In this document: one piece after another, positions 27,592 to 35,931 of the stretch
How the letters are laid out: every line of letters starts with the position of its first letter
How positions within the stretch are numbered: the stretch's first letter is position 1
DNA from: Oscillospiraceae bacterium
Lineage (GTDB): Bacteria; Bacillota; Clostridia; Oscillospirales; Oscillospiraceae
Length of the DNA stretch: 61,525 bases
Assembly: GCA_022794215.1 (NCBI GenBank)
Contig: JAAWEH010000002.1
Span: forward strand, 1-61,525
Direction: 5' to 3'
Made by a program: the position numbers and the translations under genes
Notes under the pieces: model-generated
Seen by the model: only the letters and a program-made list of their open reading frames with translations
What the model was told of the DNA's origin: nothing
The model's database searches: none

Positions 27592-28875
27592 TTACCGGAT
27601 CTTCCGGGCCTCCAAATAGAAGCGTTTGTCGTGGGCCTCCCCCATGGAGAATGTTTTCCGGGGCAAAACCCCATCATGGAGCACCGTGGGGAATAGCTCC
27701 TCTTTCCCCATGGGCGGCAGCAGGAAGGCCATATTGCCCCTGCGTCTGCCCAGCTCCGCCGCCACCTGACTTCCGTGGATATAATCAACACTCCCGCCAT
27801 GCCGGACAACATACTCATCCAAAAAGGCCTGCAATGTCCCTACCGGCAGTTGATGCAAAGGCTGGGGAACTGTAATCGCCCCTTCACCCTCCTCCCACAC
27901 ATAGCGGAGGACATGTCCCTCACCCTCTCCCAGATAGGCCCCAGAGAAGGCCTGAAGCAGCGCATCCAGCAAGTTCTTTCCCTTTACATTAAATACCACC
28001 CGGTGAATCGGTTCAAACTCCAAAGAATCGTCATAGAGATTGACCACTTCACACAGGGCATACCGGGAGGGCAGCTGCGCCCATTTATCCGGTGCCGTAA
28101 GCCGCTTTTGCCGTTCATAGCACTCCTTTGCCGTGGCCAGGGAGTGATTCCCGTCTCCCACAGCAAACTGCAGCGGCGCGGCTCCCTCGCCCAGGCCATA
28201 CCGTTTTTGAAATGCTTCCGGGCGGAACAGCTCTTGAAATGCCGCCGCCACCTGCTCCATTCCTTCCCCGGATACCAGCCAGCCGGCCACGTGGCCGCCG
28301 CCTTCCATCAAGTCAAAATCATATAGGGGCGCCATCTCCCCTTTTCTCTTCTCCAAAGGCTCGATAACCGTCTGATTGGGATCATCGCAAAGGAGCATTA
28401 CATGGGGCAGCTCAATGGGAGCATTCTTTCGAACGGCTACCCGGGGCGGGATCCGGCTCATAACCGTCCCCTCTGTGGCACGAACTGCCGAATCACTCCC
28501 CGGCTCATAATCATACTGCTCCAGATCCACCATTCCCAGCAAGCCCCGGCGAACCTTGCCGTTTTGCAGCGTCCGTTCTATGTAGACCAATGCCTGAGCC
28601 TGCTCCTTGAACTGCCCCTCCCGAAGATAACGGGTCATGGTGTTGTTGATCTCCATAATGTCGGTTTCCACGTTGGGCCCATCCAGACAGCTCTCCGGCA
28701 AAATAAGCCGGAGGGTGGAGGGTGCTGCGCCTACATACCGTTCCACCCGATCCCAATACTCAGGCTGGGAAGTATATTGATCACAAGCCACCACTGCCCA
28801 CTTGCTGTATTCACAGCCCTGAGGCAGCAGGATATCCGCAGGCCGGAAGGCCAGCCCTTCAAACGCCATGCTCAT
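27592..28875 (-). CDS. DUF1015 family protein
   Basis: Uncharacterised protein of 427 residues (COG4198). Recognisable blocks: FRPADILLP (10-18), WAVVACDQYTSQPEYW (26-41), RKGEMAPLYDF (177-187) and FAVGDGNHSLATAKECY (237-253). The last resembles the DGHHR-type nucleotide motif of ParB/SerK-like proteins, so a small-molecule kinase role is conceivable (inference). The start MSMAFEG has a GGGAG site. It is directly downstream of ThrH and an aminotransferase, which fits amino acid metabolism. Confidence 0.85.
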   Translation of the reverse strand: MSMAFEGLAFRPADILLPQGCEYSKWAVVACDQYTSQPEYWDRVERYVGAAPSTLRLILPESCLDGPNVETDIMEINNTMTRYLREGQFKEQAQALVYIERTLQNGKVRRGLLGMVDLEQYDYEPGSDSAVRATEGTVMSRIPPRVAVRKNAPIELPHVMLLCDDPNQTVIEPLEKRKGEMAPLYDFDLMEGGGHVAGWLVSGEGMEQVAAAFQELFRPEAFQKRYGLGEGAAPLQFAVGDGNHSLATAKECYERQKRLTAPDKWAQLPSRYALCEVVNLYDDSLEFEPIHRVVFNVKGKNLLDALLQAFSGAYLGEGEGHVLRYVWEEGEGAITVPQPLHQLPVGTLQAFLDEYVVRHGGSVDYIHGSQVAAELGRRRGNMAFLLPPMGKEELFPTVLHDGVLPRKTFSMGEAHDKRFYLEARKIR

Positions 28876-28891
28876 CCCTTTCACTCCCTCT

Positions 28892-29494
28892 TCAGTCCAG
28901 CGCATTTTTGATGGCCGCCAGCAGCTCATCGAACTGTTCATAGGCCGGCAGCTCCGGGTAATCGGCCTTGATCTGATCAGTGCTCTTGAAAAGGAATCCC
29001 GCTTTACTGGCCTGGATCATCCCCAAATCATTATAGCTGTCCCCGGCAGCGATGGTTTCAAACCCGCAGGACTGAAGGGCTTTCACCGTGGTCAGCTTCG
29101 ACTTTTCACAGCGCATTTTGAACCCCGTGATCTCCCCATTGGGCGCAACCTCCAGCGTGTTGCAGAAAATAGTGGGCCAACCCAGCTTTTCCATCAGAGG
29201 CTTTGCAAACTGCTCAAAGGTATCGCTGAGGATGATGACCTGGGTCTCTGCGCGCAAAGCGTCTAAAAACTCTTTGGCCCTAGGCAGGGGATCAATGGTG
29301 GCGATGGTGTTCTGTATCTCCTTCAGCCCCAGACCGTGATCCTTCAAAATGCCCAACCGCCAACGCATCAGCTTGTCGTAATCCGGCTCATCCCGGGTAG
29401 TGCGGGTAAGCTCCGGGATCCCACTTGCTTGTGCAAAGGCGATCCAAATTTCAGGCACCAAAACGCCTTCCATATCAAGACATACGATATTCAT
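28892..29494 (-). CDS. thrH: ThrH-type phosphoserine phosphatase/homoserine phosphotransferase
   Basis: HAD-superfamily enzyme, 200 residues. Motif I is CLDMEGVLVPEIW with Asp7 and Glu9 (DxE in place of the usual DxD, a ThrH feature). Motif II lies in VIILSDTFEQF, and motif IV is AAGDSYNDLGMI. ThrH of Pseudomonas dephosphorylates phosphoserine and can transfer the phosphate to homoserine. The ATG follows a GGGGAG site. It lies between an aminotransferase and DUF1015 in one operon. Confidence 0.92.
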   Translation of the reverse strand: MNIVCLDMEGVLVPEIWIAFAQASGIPELTRTTRDEPDYDKLMRWRLGILKDHGLGLKEIQNTIATIDPLPRAKEFLDALRAETQVIILSDTFEQFAKPLMEKLGWPTIFCNTLEVAPNGEITGFKMRCEKSKLTTVKALQSCGFETIAAGDSYNDLGMIQASKAGFLFKSTDQIKADYPELPAYEQFDELLAAIKNALD

Positions 29495-29525
29495 GCCCCT
29501 TTTCTCCCCTCTCAGCGTGTTCCCA

Positions 29526-30698
29526 TTATTTTTTCAAGCCGGTCAGGAAGCGCTCCAGACGTTCCAGCGCCTCCCCCAGATCCTTCATAGACGCAGCATA
29601 ACAGGCCCTTACGAAGCCCTCTCCGCCGGGGCCAAAGGCGGTACCGGGAATAACCGCCACATGCTCCGCTTCCAGGAACTTGTCGCAGAACTCCTCGGAG
29701 GTGAGTCCGGTGGATTTGATGCAGGGGAAGGTATAAAACGCCCCCCGGGGCTCAAAACACTCCAACCCCAAACGGCGGAACCCATCCACCAGGAACCGGC
29801 GGCGGCCGTCATACTCCTCTTTCATCGCCTCAATGTCGCCGTCGCCATTGTTCAGCGCCTCAACCGCGGCATACTGGCTGGTGGTGGGCGCACACATAAT
29901 GGCGTACTGGTGGAGCTTTGTCATGGCGGCAATCAGTTCCTTGGGCCCACATACATAGCCCAGCCGCCAACCCGTCATGGAATAGGCCTTGGAGAAGCCG
30001 TTGATAACGATGGTTCGCTCATACATATCGGGAAGGTTGGCCATCGACATATGATGTTGCCCATAGGTCAGCTCCGCGTAGATCTCGTCGGAGATCACCA
30101 TGATATCCTTGCCCCGCAGCACATCCGCCAAGGCCTCCAAATCCTCCCGGCCCATGATGCCTCCGGTGGGGTTATTGGGGAAAGGCAGCACCACTGCCCG
30201 GGTTTTGGGGGTAATGGCGGCTTGCAGTTCCTCTGCTGTAAGGCGGAATTCATTGACAGCTTTGGTCTCTACCATCACCGGCACAGCATGGAGCATGGAG
30301 ACCAGGGGCCCATAGCAAACAAAGGAGGGGCTGGGAATAATGACCTCATCTCCCGGCTCCAAAAGACACCGGAACGCCAGATCCAAGCCCTCGCTTCCGC
30401 CTACGGTAACCAAAATCTGCCCGATGCCTTCATAGCTCAGGTCAAACCGCCGCTTCAGATATTGAGAGATGGCCTGACGCAGATCGGTAAGGCCCGCATT
30501 GGGGCTATACTTGGTAAAGCCCTTTTCCAGCGAGTAGATGCCCGCATCCCGGATGTGCCAGGGGGTCACAAAGTCGGGCTCGCCAATTCCCAGCGAGATC
30601 CCCCCCTCCATCCCCTGAAGCAGGTCAAAATATTTACGGATACCGGAGGGCTGAACCTGTTTGATCCTGTTACAGAGGATCTTATTATAATCTATCAT
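29526..30698 (-). CDS. PLP aminotransferase, class I/II
   Basis: Cytoplasmic fold-type I aminotransferase of 390 residues, aspartate/aromatic group (PatA/AspC-like). The PLP lysine is Lys237 in NGFSKAYSMTGWRLGY; NNPTGG (175-180) and SDEIYAEL (203-210) are the other PLP contacts. The start overlaps the Lrp stop by one base (TAATG), so the two are coupled. Substrate unknown; the following ThrH suggests amino acid interconversion. Confidence 0.92.
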   Translation of the reverse strand: MIDYNKILCNRIKQVQPSGIRKYFDLLQGMEGGISLGIGEPDFVTPWHIRDAGIYSLEKGFTKYSPNAGLTDLRQAISQYLKRRFDLSYEGIGQILVTVGGSEGLDLAFRCLLEPGDEVIIPSPSFVCYGPLVSMLHAVPVMVETKAVNEFRLTAEELQAAITPKTRAVVLPFPNNPTGGIMGREDLEALADVLRGKDIMVISDEIYAELTYGQHHMSMANLPDMYERTIVINGFSKAYSMTGWRLGYVCGPKELIAAMTKLHQYAIMCAPTTSQYAAVEALNNGDGDIEAMKEEYDGRRRFLVDGFRRLGLECFEPRGAFYTFPCIKSTGLTSEEFCDKFLEAEHVAVIPGTAFGPGGEGFVRACYAASMKDLGEALERLERFLTGLKK

Positions 30699-31186
30699 TA
30701 CTCAAACACGAACCTTTCCTGCTGTTCTTCCCGCTTTTCAAAAATCAGGTGATTTTCTTTGTACTTGTGAAGGATGAAGTGGGTAGCGGTTCCCGTCACA
30801 TCCTCGATCGTGGCCAGCTTCTCTGCCACAAAACGGGCCACCTCCTTGAGGGAGCGCCCTGAAATAATAACGGTAAGGTCAAATGCACCGGACATCAGGT
30901 AAACGCTCTCCACCTCGTCATACTGATAGATCCGCTCGGCCACCCGGTCAAAGCCTTCTCCCCTCTGGGGGGTCACTTTTACCTCGATCAGGGCCGTAAC
31001 GGCCTCCCGCTCGGTGCGATCCCAGTCCACCACGGCCCGGTAGCCCAGGATAAGGCCGTCCGCTTCCATGCGCTTCACCTCCGCCCTGACCTCCTCAACG
31101 GAAAGGCCCGTCATGGCGGCAAGCTGATCATGGGTCAGGGTGCAGTCGCTCTCTAAAAGCTGCAAAAGCTTGGTGGTATTTTTCAT
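30698..31186 (-). CDS. Lrp/AsnC family transcriptional regulator
   Basis: DNA-binding regulator of 162 residues: winged HTH in the first 55 (LTHDQLAAMTGLSVEEVRAE), then a RAM ligand-binding domain (VTALIEVKVTP; YDEVESVYLMSGAFDL). First gene of the Lrp/aminotransferase/ThrH/DUF1015 train and probably its regulator, responding to an amino acid. The promoter region carries ATTAT/ATAAT dyad symmetry over the -10 box that could be an autoregulatory site. Confidence 0.93.
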   Translation of the reverse strand: MKNTTKLLQLLESDCTLTHDQLAAMTGLSVEEVRAEVKRMEADGLILGYRAVVDWDRTEREAVTALIEVKVTPQRGEGFDRVAERIYQYDEVESVYLMSGAFDLTVIISGRSLKEVARFVAEKLATIEDVTGTATHFILHKYKENHLIFEKREEQQERFVFE

Positions 31187-31218
31187 AAAAAGTTCCTCCG
31201 TTTCGGGATTATGATAAC

Positions 31219-31247
31219 AGTATAATATGTCAGAAGTGGGTTGGCAA
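31219..31247 (-). promoter_or_regulatory. Promoter for the Lrp operon
   Basis: Minus-strand TTGCCA and TATACT, 17-base spacer, 33 bases before the Lrp start. A dyad ATTAT-N9-ATAAT overlaps the -10 region. Confidence 0.7.
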
Positions 31248-31255
31248 CGAAAATC

Positions 31256-31477
31256 TCAGCGAATATCACTGCGGCCCAAAAGATAATCGGTAGTCGTATC
31301 AAAATAGTCAGCTAACTGCATAAGCATAGTTGCCGAAACATTGATTTGCCCATATTCAATTTTCTGATAATGACGCTCCGTACACTCCAAAAGCTCACTC
31401 ATTTGCTTCTGCGTACGGCCTTTTTCTTTCCGTAATGGTTTAAGCCGCTCTGCAAAAGATGCTAATATTAAAGCCAT
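31256..31477 (-). CDS. XRE-type HTH regulator (73 aa)
   Basis: Single Cro/C1-type HTH domain (RLKPLRKEKGRTQKQMSELL, then IEYGQINVSATMLMQLADYF) ending in DYLLGRSDIR, common in Clostridial small regulators. The start MALILASF has an AGGAGA site; the open frame reaches back 15 codons without one. It is divergent from a small gene and is probably its repressor. This pair is lower in GC than its surroundings, suggesting separate acquisition. Confidence 0.88.
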   Translation of the reverse strand: MALILASFAERLKPLRKEKGRTQKQMSELLECTERHYQKIEYGQINVSATMLMQLADYFDTTTDYLLGRSDIR

Positions 31478-31488
31478 AAAAATTCTCC

Positions 31489-31537
31489 TTGACACATTAT
31501 TGTAATTCGTGTATAATGGCATTATTAAAATTCGTGT
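31489..31537 (+). promoter_or_regulatory. Perfect consensus promoter with direct-repeat operator
   Basis: TTGACA (31489-31494), 17-base spacer, TATAAT (31512-31517), both perfect. Two copies of AATTCGTGT (31504-31512 and 31529-31537), 25 bases apart, flank the -10 box and are likely binding sites for the divergent XRE protein. Confidence 0.8.
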
Positions 31538-31552
31538 TTAGGGGGATCCTCC

Positions 31553-31777
31553 ATGAAATTTATGTCTTGGCTCTATAAAAGCTACATACAACCCGAATTG
31601 GATATCCAAGCCAAAAAAGACCCCATCGCCCTTACATTTTCCAGCTTAGAGAATGGCTTGGAACCTGGTTACCTCCAAGATTATGCGCAAGCCAAAGAGT
31701 TTTTGGCTATCCAGGCTTTTCTTCTTGGCCTGCGGCTTGGCCAGGGCTTAAGCGACGCTTCTCTCGCCGGTCAATAA
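31553..31777 (+). CDS. Small protein of unknown function (74 aa)
   Basis: Not assigned to a family with certainty. It opens MKFMSWLYKSYIQPELD and ends with an amphipathic helix AFLLGLRLGQGL that recalls the FxxGFRLG pattern of short Clostridial proteins of the DUF6809 kind. It has no SD beyond GGGGGATCC, but a perfect promoter and facing XRE repressor support expression. The 3' end overlaps the convergent UDG gene by 7 bases. Confidence 0.6.
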   Translation: MKFMSWLYKSYIQPELDIQAKKDPIALTFSSLENGLEPGYLQDYAQAKEFLAIQAFLLGLRLGQGLSDASLAGQ

Positions 31778-32340
31778 GTGTGCTCACACACCTCTTTGAT
31801 CTTGGCCTGGATGGTTTTCAGATCCTCAAAAGTCTCCGGTCTGCGCCGCGGATCCCGGAGAAGGGCCGCCGGATGAAACAGGGCGATGCGCAGAATACCG
31901 TCCTTCTCAAACCACTGGCCGTGCTCCTTGGTAATTTTGAAGTCCTCCTTGATGAACTTCATGGCGGCAATGCGGCCCAGGCAAATGATGATCTTGGGCC
32001 GGATCAGCTGGATCTGCCGCTCCAGCCACTGGGCGCAGGCTTCCTGCTCAATGTTCAGGGGATCCCGGTTCTGGGGCGGGCGGCACTTGACCATGTTGCC
32101 GATAAACACATTCTTTTCCCGACTCAGGTCGATGATCTCCAGCATATCGTCCAGCAGCTTACCGCCCCGCCCCACAAAGGGACGTCCGGTCAGATCCTCG
32201 TTCTCGCCGGGGCCCTCGCCGATACACATGATCTCCGCCGTCCGAACCCCTTCCCCGAAAACCACATTATGCCGGGTATCTGCCAAAGCGCAGCGCTGGC
32301 ACTTCAAACACTCCTCCTGCAATGCTTCCCACTGATCCAT
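31771..32340 (-). CDS. Family 4 uracil-DNA glycosylase (iron-sulfur)
   Basis: Removes uracil from DNA. The 189 residues contain cluster cysteines Cys11, Cys14 and Cys17 (CLKCQRCA) plus later Cys in VKCRPP and QEACAQW, active-site GEGPGENEDLTGRPFVG and the closing motif HPAALLRDP. It matches the thermostable TthUDGA-like family. AGGAGG site; apparently monocistronic. Confidence 0.93.
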   Translation of the reverse strand: MDQWEALQEECLKCQRCALADTRHNVVFGEGVRTAEIMCIGEGPGENEDLTGRPFVGRGGKLLDDMLEIIDLSREKNVFIGNMVKCRPPQNRDPLNIEQEACAQWLERQIQLIRPKIIICLGRIAAMKFIKEDFKITKEHGQWFEKDGILRIALFHPAALLRDPRRRPETFEDLKTIQAKIKEVCEHTY

Positions 32341-32435
32341 TCTCGCTTCCTCCTTTTTCTTTCTCGTCTCTTGTCTCGTATTTTACCATATCCTGTCCCA
32401 AAAGCAAAGAGCGGAATTCTGTGCAAATTTACCTC

Positions 32436-32464
32436 TTGCAATCCCAAAATAGGGAGCGTATAAT
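32436..32464 (+). promoter_or_regulatory. Promoter for the asparagine T-box operon
   Basis: TTGCAA and perfect TATAAT with a 17-base spacer, a few bases before the T-box leader. Confidence 0.75.
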
Positions 32465-32469
32465 CACTT

Positions 32470-32731
32470 CCATTAAAAGCAATGAAGGAGACCGCCCCTT
32501 GGACGTGCCGACAGAAAACGCGGGTCACCGGCTGAGAGCCCGCCACGGCAAAGAGAGGACGCGCAACACTCCCGAGCTTGGAGTTCGAGCGCCGCAAGGC
32601 AGGTAGGGCTTCACGTCCTCCCACGTTACGGGAAGCGAGTGGTCGTCTCAAGGAGGAGACGGCAAGTCTGGGTGGTACCGCGGAATTTTCGTCCCAGGAC
32701 TGTTTACAGCAGTTCTGGGACGTTTTGTTTT
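32470..32731 (+). promoter_or_regulatory. T-box leader, asparagine type (specifier AAC)
   Basis: Candidate specifier AAC is at 32565-32567, placed by the block ACTCCCGAGC that follows it, matching the alanine and phenylalanine leaders here. The T-box core TGGGTGGTACCGCGG is at 32669-32683, and the terminator has 13-base arms (32690-32702, 32710-32722) and tail TTTTGTTTT. It senses uncharged tRNA-Asn and controls a non-discriminating AspRS with GatCAB, the indirect route to Asn-tRNA. The 32732-32866 stretch after it holds nothing recognisable. Confidence 0.93.
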
Positions 32732-32866
32732 GCCCCGCAAAACAAAACAATGCGCCAAGCCCTCACCGCCCATGCGGCAGTCGGACTTGATGCTGCGGAA
32801 TTTCGTCCCGGACGCCATTCGTTGGGTCAGTCAAAGACGGCTGCCCAAAAAAAGGTGTGATTTCAA

Positions 32867-34189
32867 ATGAAAAAAACGACAGGAACCTACCGCACAGATG
32901 CAGTCAAACTGACCGACGTGATCCAGGGGCTTTATACAGGCCAAACCGTGACCGTAAAAGGGATGGTTCATGCCCTCCATAACATGGGCGGCATCACCTT
33001 CCTCACCCTCCGCGGAACCAAAAATGTGCTGCAATGCGTACTGAGCCAAGAGGTGGCTCTCCGGGGCGTCACCGAAGAATGCGCTGTAGCAGTGACCGGC
33101 CTGCCCCTCTCAGAACCCCGGGCTCCCGGAGGGATAGAACTGGCTGCCGAAACCCTTCAGATCCTCTCCCGCCCAGCCGCGCCCTTACCTGTACCCATAT
33201 CCAAACGAAAGCTCGCCTTGAACCTGGATACTGAGCTGTCCTTGCGCCCCATTGTGCTGCGCTCTTTACGGGAGCGCTCCATTTTCCGCATTCAGGAGGG
33301 TCTGTGCCGCGCCTTTCGGGAGACGCTCCACAGTCTGGATTTCACCGAAATCCACACCCCAAAAATCGTCCACGCCGGAGCCGAGGGCGGCTCCAACATC
33401 TTCCGGCTGGATTACTTTGGCCGTAAGGCTTTTCTGGCCCAGTCGCCCCAGTTCTATAAGCAGATGATGGTGGGCGCTTACGAGCGGGTCTTTGAGATCG
33501 CCCCTGTGTTCCGGGCAGAAAAGCACTCCACCCCCCGCCATCTAAACGAATATACCTCCATGGACTTTGAAATAGGCTTTATCGAGTCCTTTGAGGACAT
33601 TATGGAGATAGAGACCCTGTTTCTCCAGCACGCCATGAAGCTGCTGGAAACAGAATATGCCGCCGATATCGCCGCTCTGGACATTCAGATCCCCGACGCA
33701 TCTCACATTCCCTGCCTGCGCTTTGACCAAGCCAAGCGCTTGGCCGCCGAAAAATACGGCCGGCCCATCCGGGATCCCTATGATCTGGAGCCCGAGGAAG
33801 AAATAAACATCGGCCGGTATGTGAAGGAAGAACTGGATAGTGATTTCGTGTTTGTCACCCACTATCCCTCCAAAAAGCGTCCCTTTTACGCCATGGATGA
33901 TCCGGCAGATCCCAGATTCACCCTCTCCTTCGACCTGTTGTTCCGGGGCATGGAGGTAACCACCGGCGGCCAGCGTATCCACGACTATCAGGCCCAGGTG
34001 GACAAGATGCTGGCCCGGGATATGCACCCGGAGGAGTTTGAGAGCTACCTCATGATTCACAAAGCGGGAATGCCGCCCCACGGCGGGCTGGGCGTGGGGC
34101 TGGAGCGGCTCACTTCCAAGCTCTGCGGGCTGGACAACCTGCGCTATGCCTGTCTGTTTCCCCGGGATCTGTCCCGGCTGGACCCCTAA
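32867..34189 (+). CDS. aspS: Aspartyl-tRNA synthetase, archaeal-type, non-discriminating
   Basis: Charges tRNA-Asn (and tRNA-Asp) with aspartate for later amidation. At 440 residues it is the short archaeal/eukaryal AspRS form without the bacterial GAD insert. OB-fold residues 28-50 read TVKGMVHALHNMGG: the His at 35, where discriminating enzymes carry Trp, and the Pro-rich stretch near 103-110 (Lys in discriminating enzymes) indicate relaxed anticodon recognition (inference from archaeal AspRS work). Class II motif 3 GLGVGLERLTSKLCG closes it. SD AAAGGTG; followed by gatCAB. Confidence 0.92.
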   Translation: MKKTTGTYRTDAVKLTDVIQGLYTGQTVTVKGMVHALHNMGGITFLTLRGTKNVLQCVLSQEVALRGVTEECAVAVTGLPLSEPRAPGGIELAAETLQILSRPAAPLPVPISKRKLALNLDTELSLRPIVLRSLRERSIFRIQEGLCRAFRETLHSLDFTEIHTPKIVHAGAEGGSNIFRLDYFGRKAFLAQSPQFYKQMMVGAYERVFEIAPVFRAEKHSTPRHLNEYTSMDFEIGFIESFEDIMEIETLFLQHAMKLLETEYAADIAALDIQIPDASHIPCLRFDQAKRLAAEKYGRPIRDPYDLEPEEEINIGRYVKEELDSDFVFVTHYPSKKRPFYAMDDPADPRFTLSFDLLFRGMEVTTGGQRIHDYQAQVDKMLARDMHPEEFESYLMIHKAGMPPHGGLGVGLERLTSKLCGLDNLRYACLFPRDLSRLDP

Positions 34190-34201
34190 GGAGGTTATGG
34201 T

Positions 34202-34489
34202 ATGAAGATCACAAAGGAACTGGTAGATTATATCGCTCTTCTCTCCCGGCTGCAGCCAGATGAGTCAGAAAGGGTTCAAATGACCGCCGAATTGGAACAA
34301 ATCGTCTCCTATATGGATATTTTGAGCCATTTGGATACCGGCAATGTAGAGCCCTTGAGCCATGTGGTTCCCCTCCGGAATGTGATGCGGGAAGACATTG
34401 TGGAGCCTTCCTTCCCCAAGGAGGAGCTGCTGAAAAACGCCCCCGGCGGGGACGATGAGGCCTTTTTGGTGCCAAAGGCGGTGGAATGA
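34202..34489 (+). CDS. gatC: Asp/Glu-tRNA amidotransferase subunit C
   Basis: Small belt subunit (95 residues) that stabilises GatA-GatB. Typical YIALLSRLQPDESERVQ start and LSHVVPLRNVMREDI segment. AAGGAGG site. It overlaps gatA by ATGA and follows aspS by 12 bases. Confidence 0.95.
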   Translation: MKITKELVDYIALLSRLQPDESERVQMTAELEQIVSYMDILSHLDTGNVEPLSHVVPLRNVMREDIVEPSFPKEELLKNAPGGDDEAFLVPKAVE

Positions 34490-35931
34490 TGGAACTTTAC
34501 AAAATGACCGCCCTGGAACTGGGAGCAGCCTTAAAGCAGGGGGAAATCTCCCCCGCCGAAGTTTTGCGTGCCGCCCAAGAACGCATTTCCGCCTGCCAGG
34601 GAGACAACAACGCTTTTATCACCGTTCACTCCCCCCTCCCCGCCCCCCTTGGGGACGGCCCCTTGGCCGGGGTTCCCATGGCCTTAAAGGATAACATCTG
34701 CACCAAGAGCATAAAAACCACCTGCGCCTCTAAAATCCTGGGAGATTTCACTCCCCCCTATGACGCCACGGTAGTAGAAAAGCTGTCCGCCGCCGGCGGG
34801 GTGTCCATGGGCAAGCTGAATATGGACGAGTTCGCCATGGGCTCCACCTCGGAAACTTCCTTCTACGGCCCCACCCGGAATCCCTGGAACCTCCGCCGGG
34901 TACCCGGCGGCTCCTCGGGGGGAGCCGCTGCCGCCGTTGCCGCAGGGGAGGTCTGGTATGCCATCGGCAGCGATACCGGCGGCTCCATCCGCCAGCCCGC
35001 CGCCTATTGCGGCGTTACGGGAATGAAACCCACCTACGGCACTGTGAGCCGCTACGGGCTCATCGCCTATGCCTCCTCCCTGGATCAGATGGGCCCCATT
35101 GCACGATCCGCCGCCGACTGCGCCGCTGTGCTGGATGTTATCCAAGGGAAGGATCCCAGGGATGGCACCACTCTGGCGGGAAGCTATGGCGGGCTGTTGA
35201 CCTCCCTCACCGGAGATGTGAAGGGGCTGAAAATCGGCATCCCTGTTGATTGCTTTGGGGAGGGCCTGGACAGCGAGGTGCGGAAGGCTGTGCTGGCCGT
35301 AGCCGATGTGCTAAAAAGCCGGGGCGCCACGGTGGAGGAGTTCTCCCTGCCTGTGATGGAGTATGCAGTCCCCACCTACTATATCATTGCCTCCGCTGAG
35401 GCCTCCTCCAACCTGTCCCGATTCGACGGAGTAAAGTATGGCTGGCGGGCCGAGGGATACGAGAACCTGACCGACCTATACAGCAAGACCCGAACCGAAG
35501 GCTTTGGCACCGAAGTGAAACGGCGTATCCTGCTGGGCACCTTTGTGCTGTCCGCCGGGTATTATGACGCCTACTACAAAAAGGCCCTACAGGGAAAGGC
35601 GGTCATTAAAAGGGCTTATGACGAGGCTTTCCGGAAGTATGACGTGCTGTTGACCCCCGTCTCTCCCACCACTGCCCCCAAGCTGGGAGAAAGCCTTTCC
35701 GATCCGCTGAAAATGTACCTTTCCGACATTGATACCGTCCCCCTGAACCTGGCGGGACTGCCGGGAATCTCCATCCCCTGCGGGTTTGATTCTAAGGGCC
35801 TTCCCATTGGAGCCCAGCTCATCGGCCCGGCCCTGGGAGACGGGGTCATCCTCAATGCCGCCCACGCCTTCCAGCTGGAGACGAATTTCCACAGACAAAC
35901 GCCTGAGACGAAAGGGGGCGCATCCGCATGA
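34486..35931 (+). CDS. gatA: Asp/Glu-tRNA amidotransferase subunit A
   Basis: Amidase subunit that releases ammonia from glutamine. The 481 residues keep the Ser-cisSer-Lys triad: Lys68 (MALKDNI), Ser143 (GGSSGGAA) and Ser167 (GSDTGGSIRQ). Start and stop both form ATGA overlaps, with gatC and gatB. Supplies ammonia to GatB for Asp-tRNA(Asn) and possibly Glu-tRNA(Gln). Confidence 0.97.
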   Translation: MMELYKMTALELGAALKQGEISPAEVLRAAQERISACQGDNNAFITVHSPLPAPLGDGPLAGVPMALKDNICTKSIKTTCASKILGDFTPPYDATVVEKLSAAGGVSMGKLNMDEFAMGSTSETSFYGPTRNPWNLRRVPGGSSGGAAAAVAAGEVWYAIGSDTGGSIRQPAAYCGVTGMKPTYGTVSRYGLIAYASSLDQMGPIARSAADCAAVLDVIQGKDPRDGTTLAGSYGGLLTSLTGDVKGLKIGIPVDCFGEGLDSEVRKAVLAVADVLKSRGATVEEFSLPVMEYAVPTYYIIASAEASSNLSRFDGVKYGWRAEGYENLTDLYSKTRTEGFGTEVKRRILLGTFVLSAGYYDAYYKKALQGKAVIKRAYDEAFRKYDVLLTPVSPTTAPKLGESLSDPLKMYLSDIDTVPLNLAGLPGISIPCGFDSKGLPIGAQLIGPALGDGVILNAAHAFQLETNFHRQTPETKGGASA

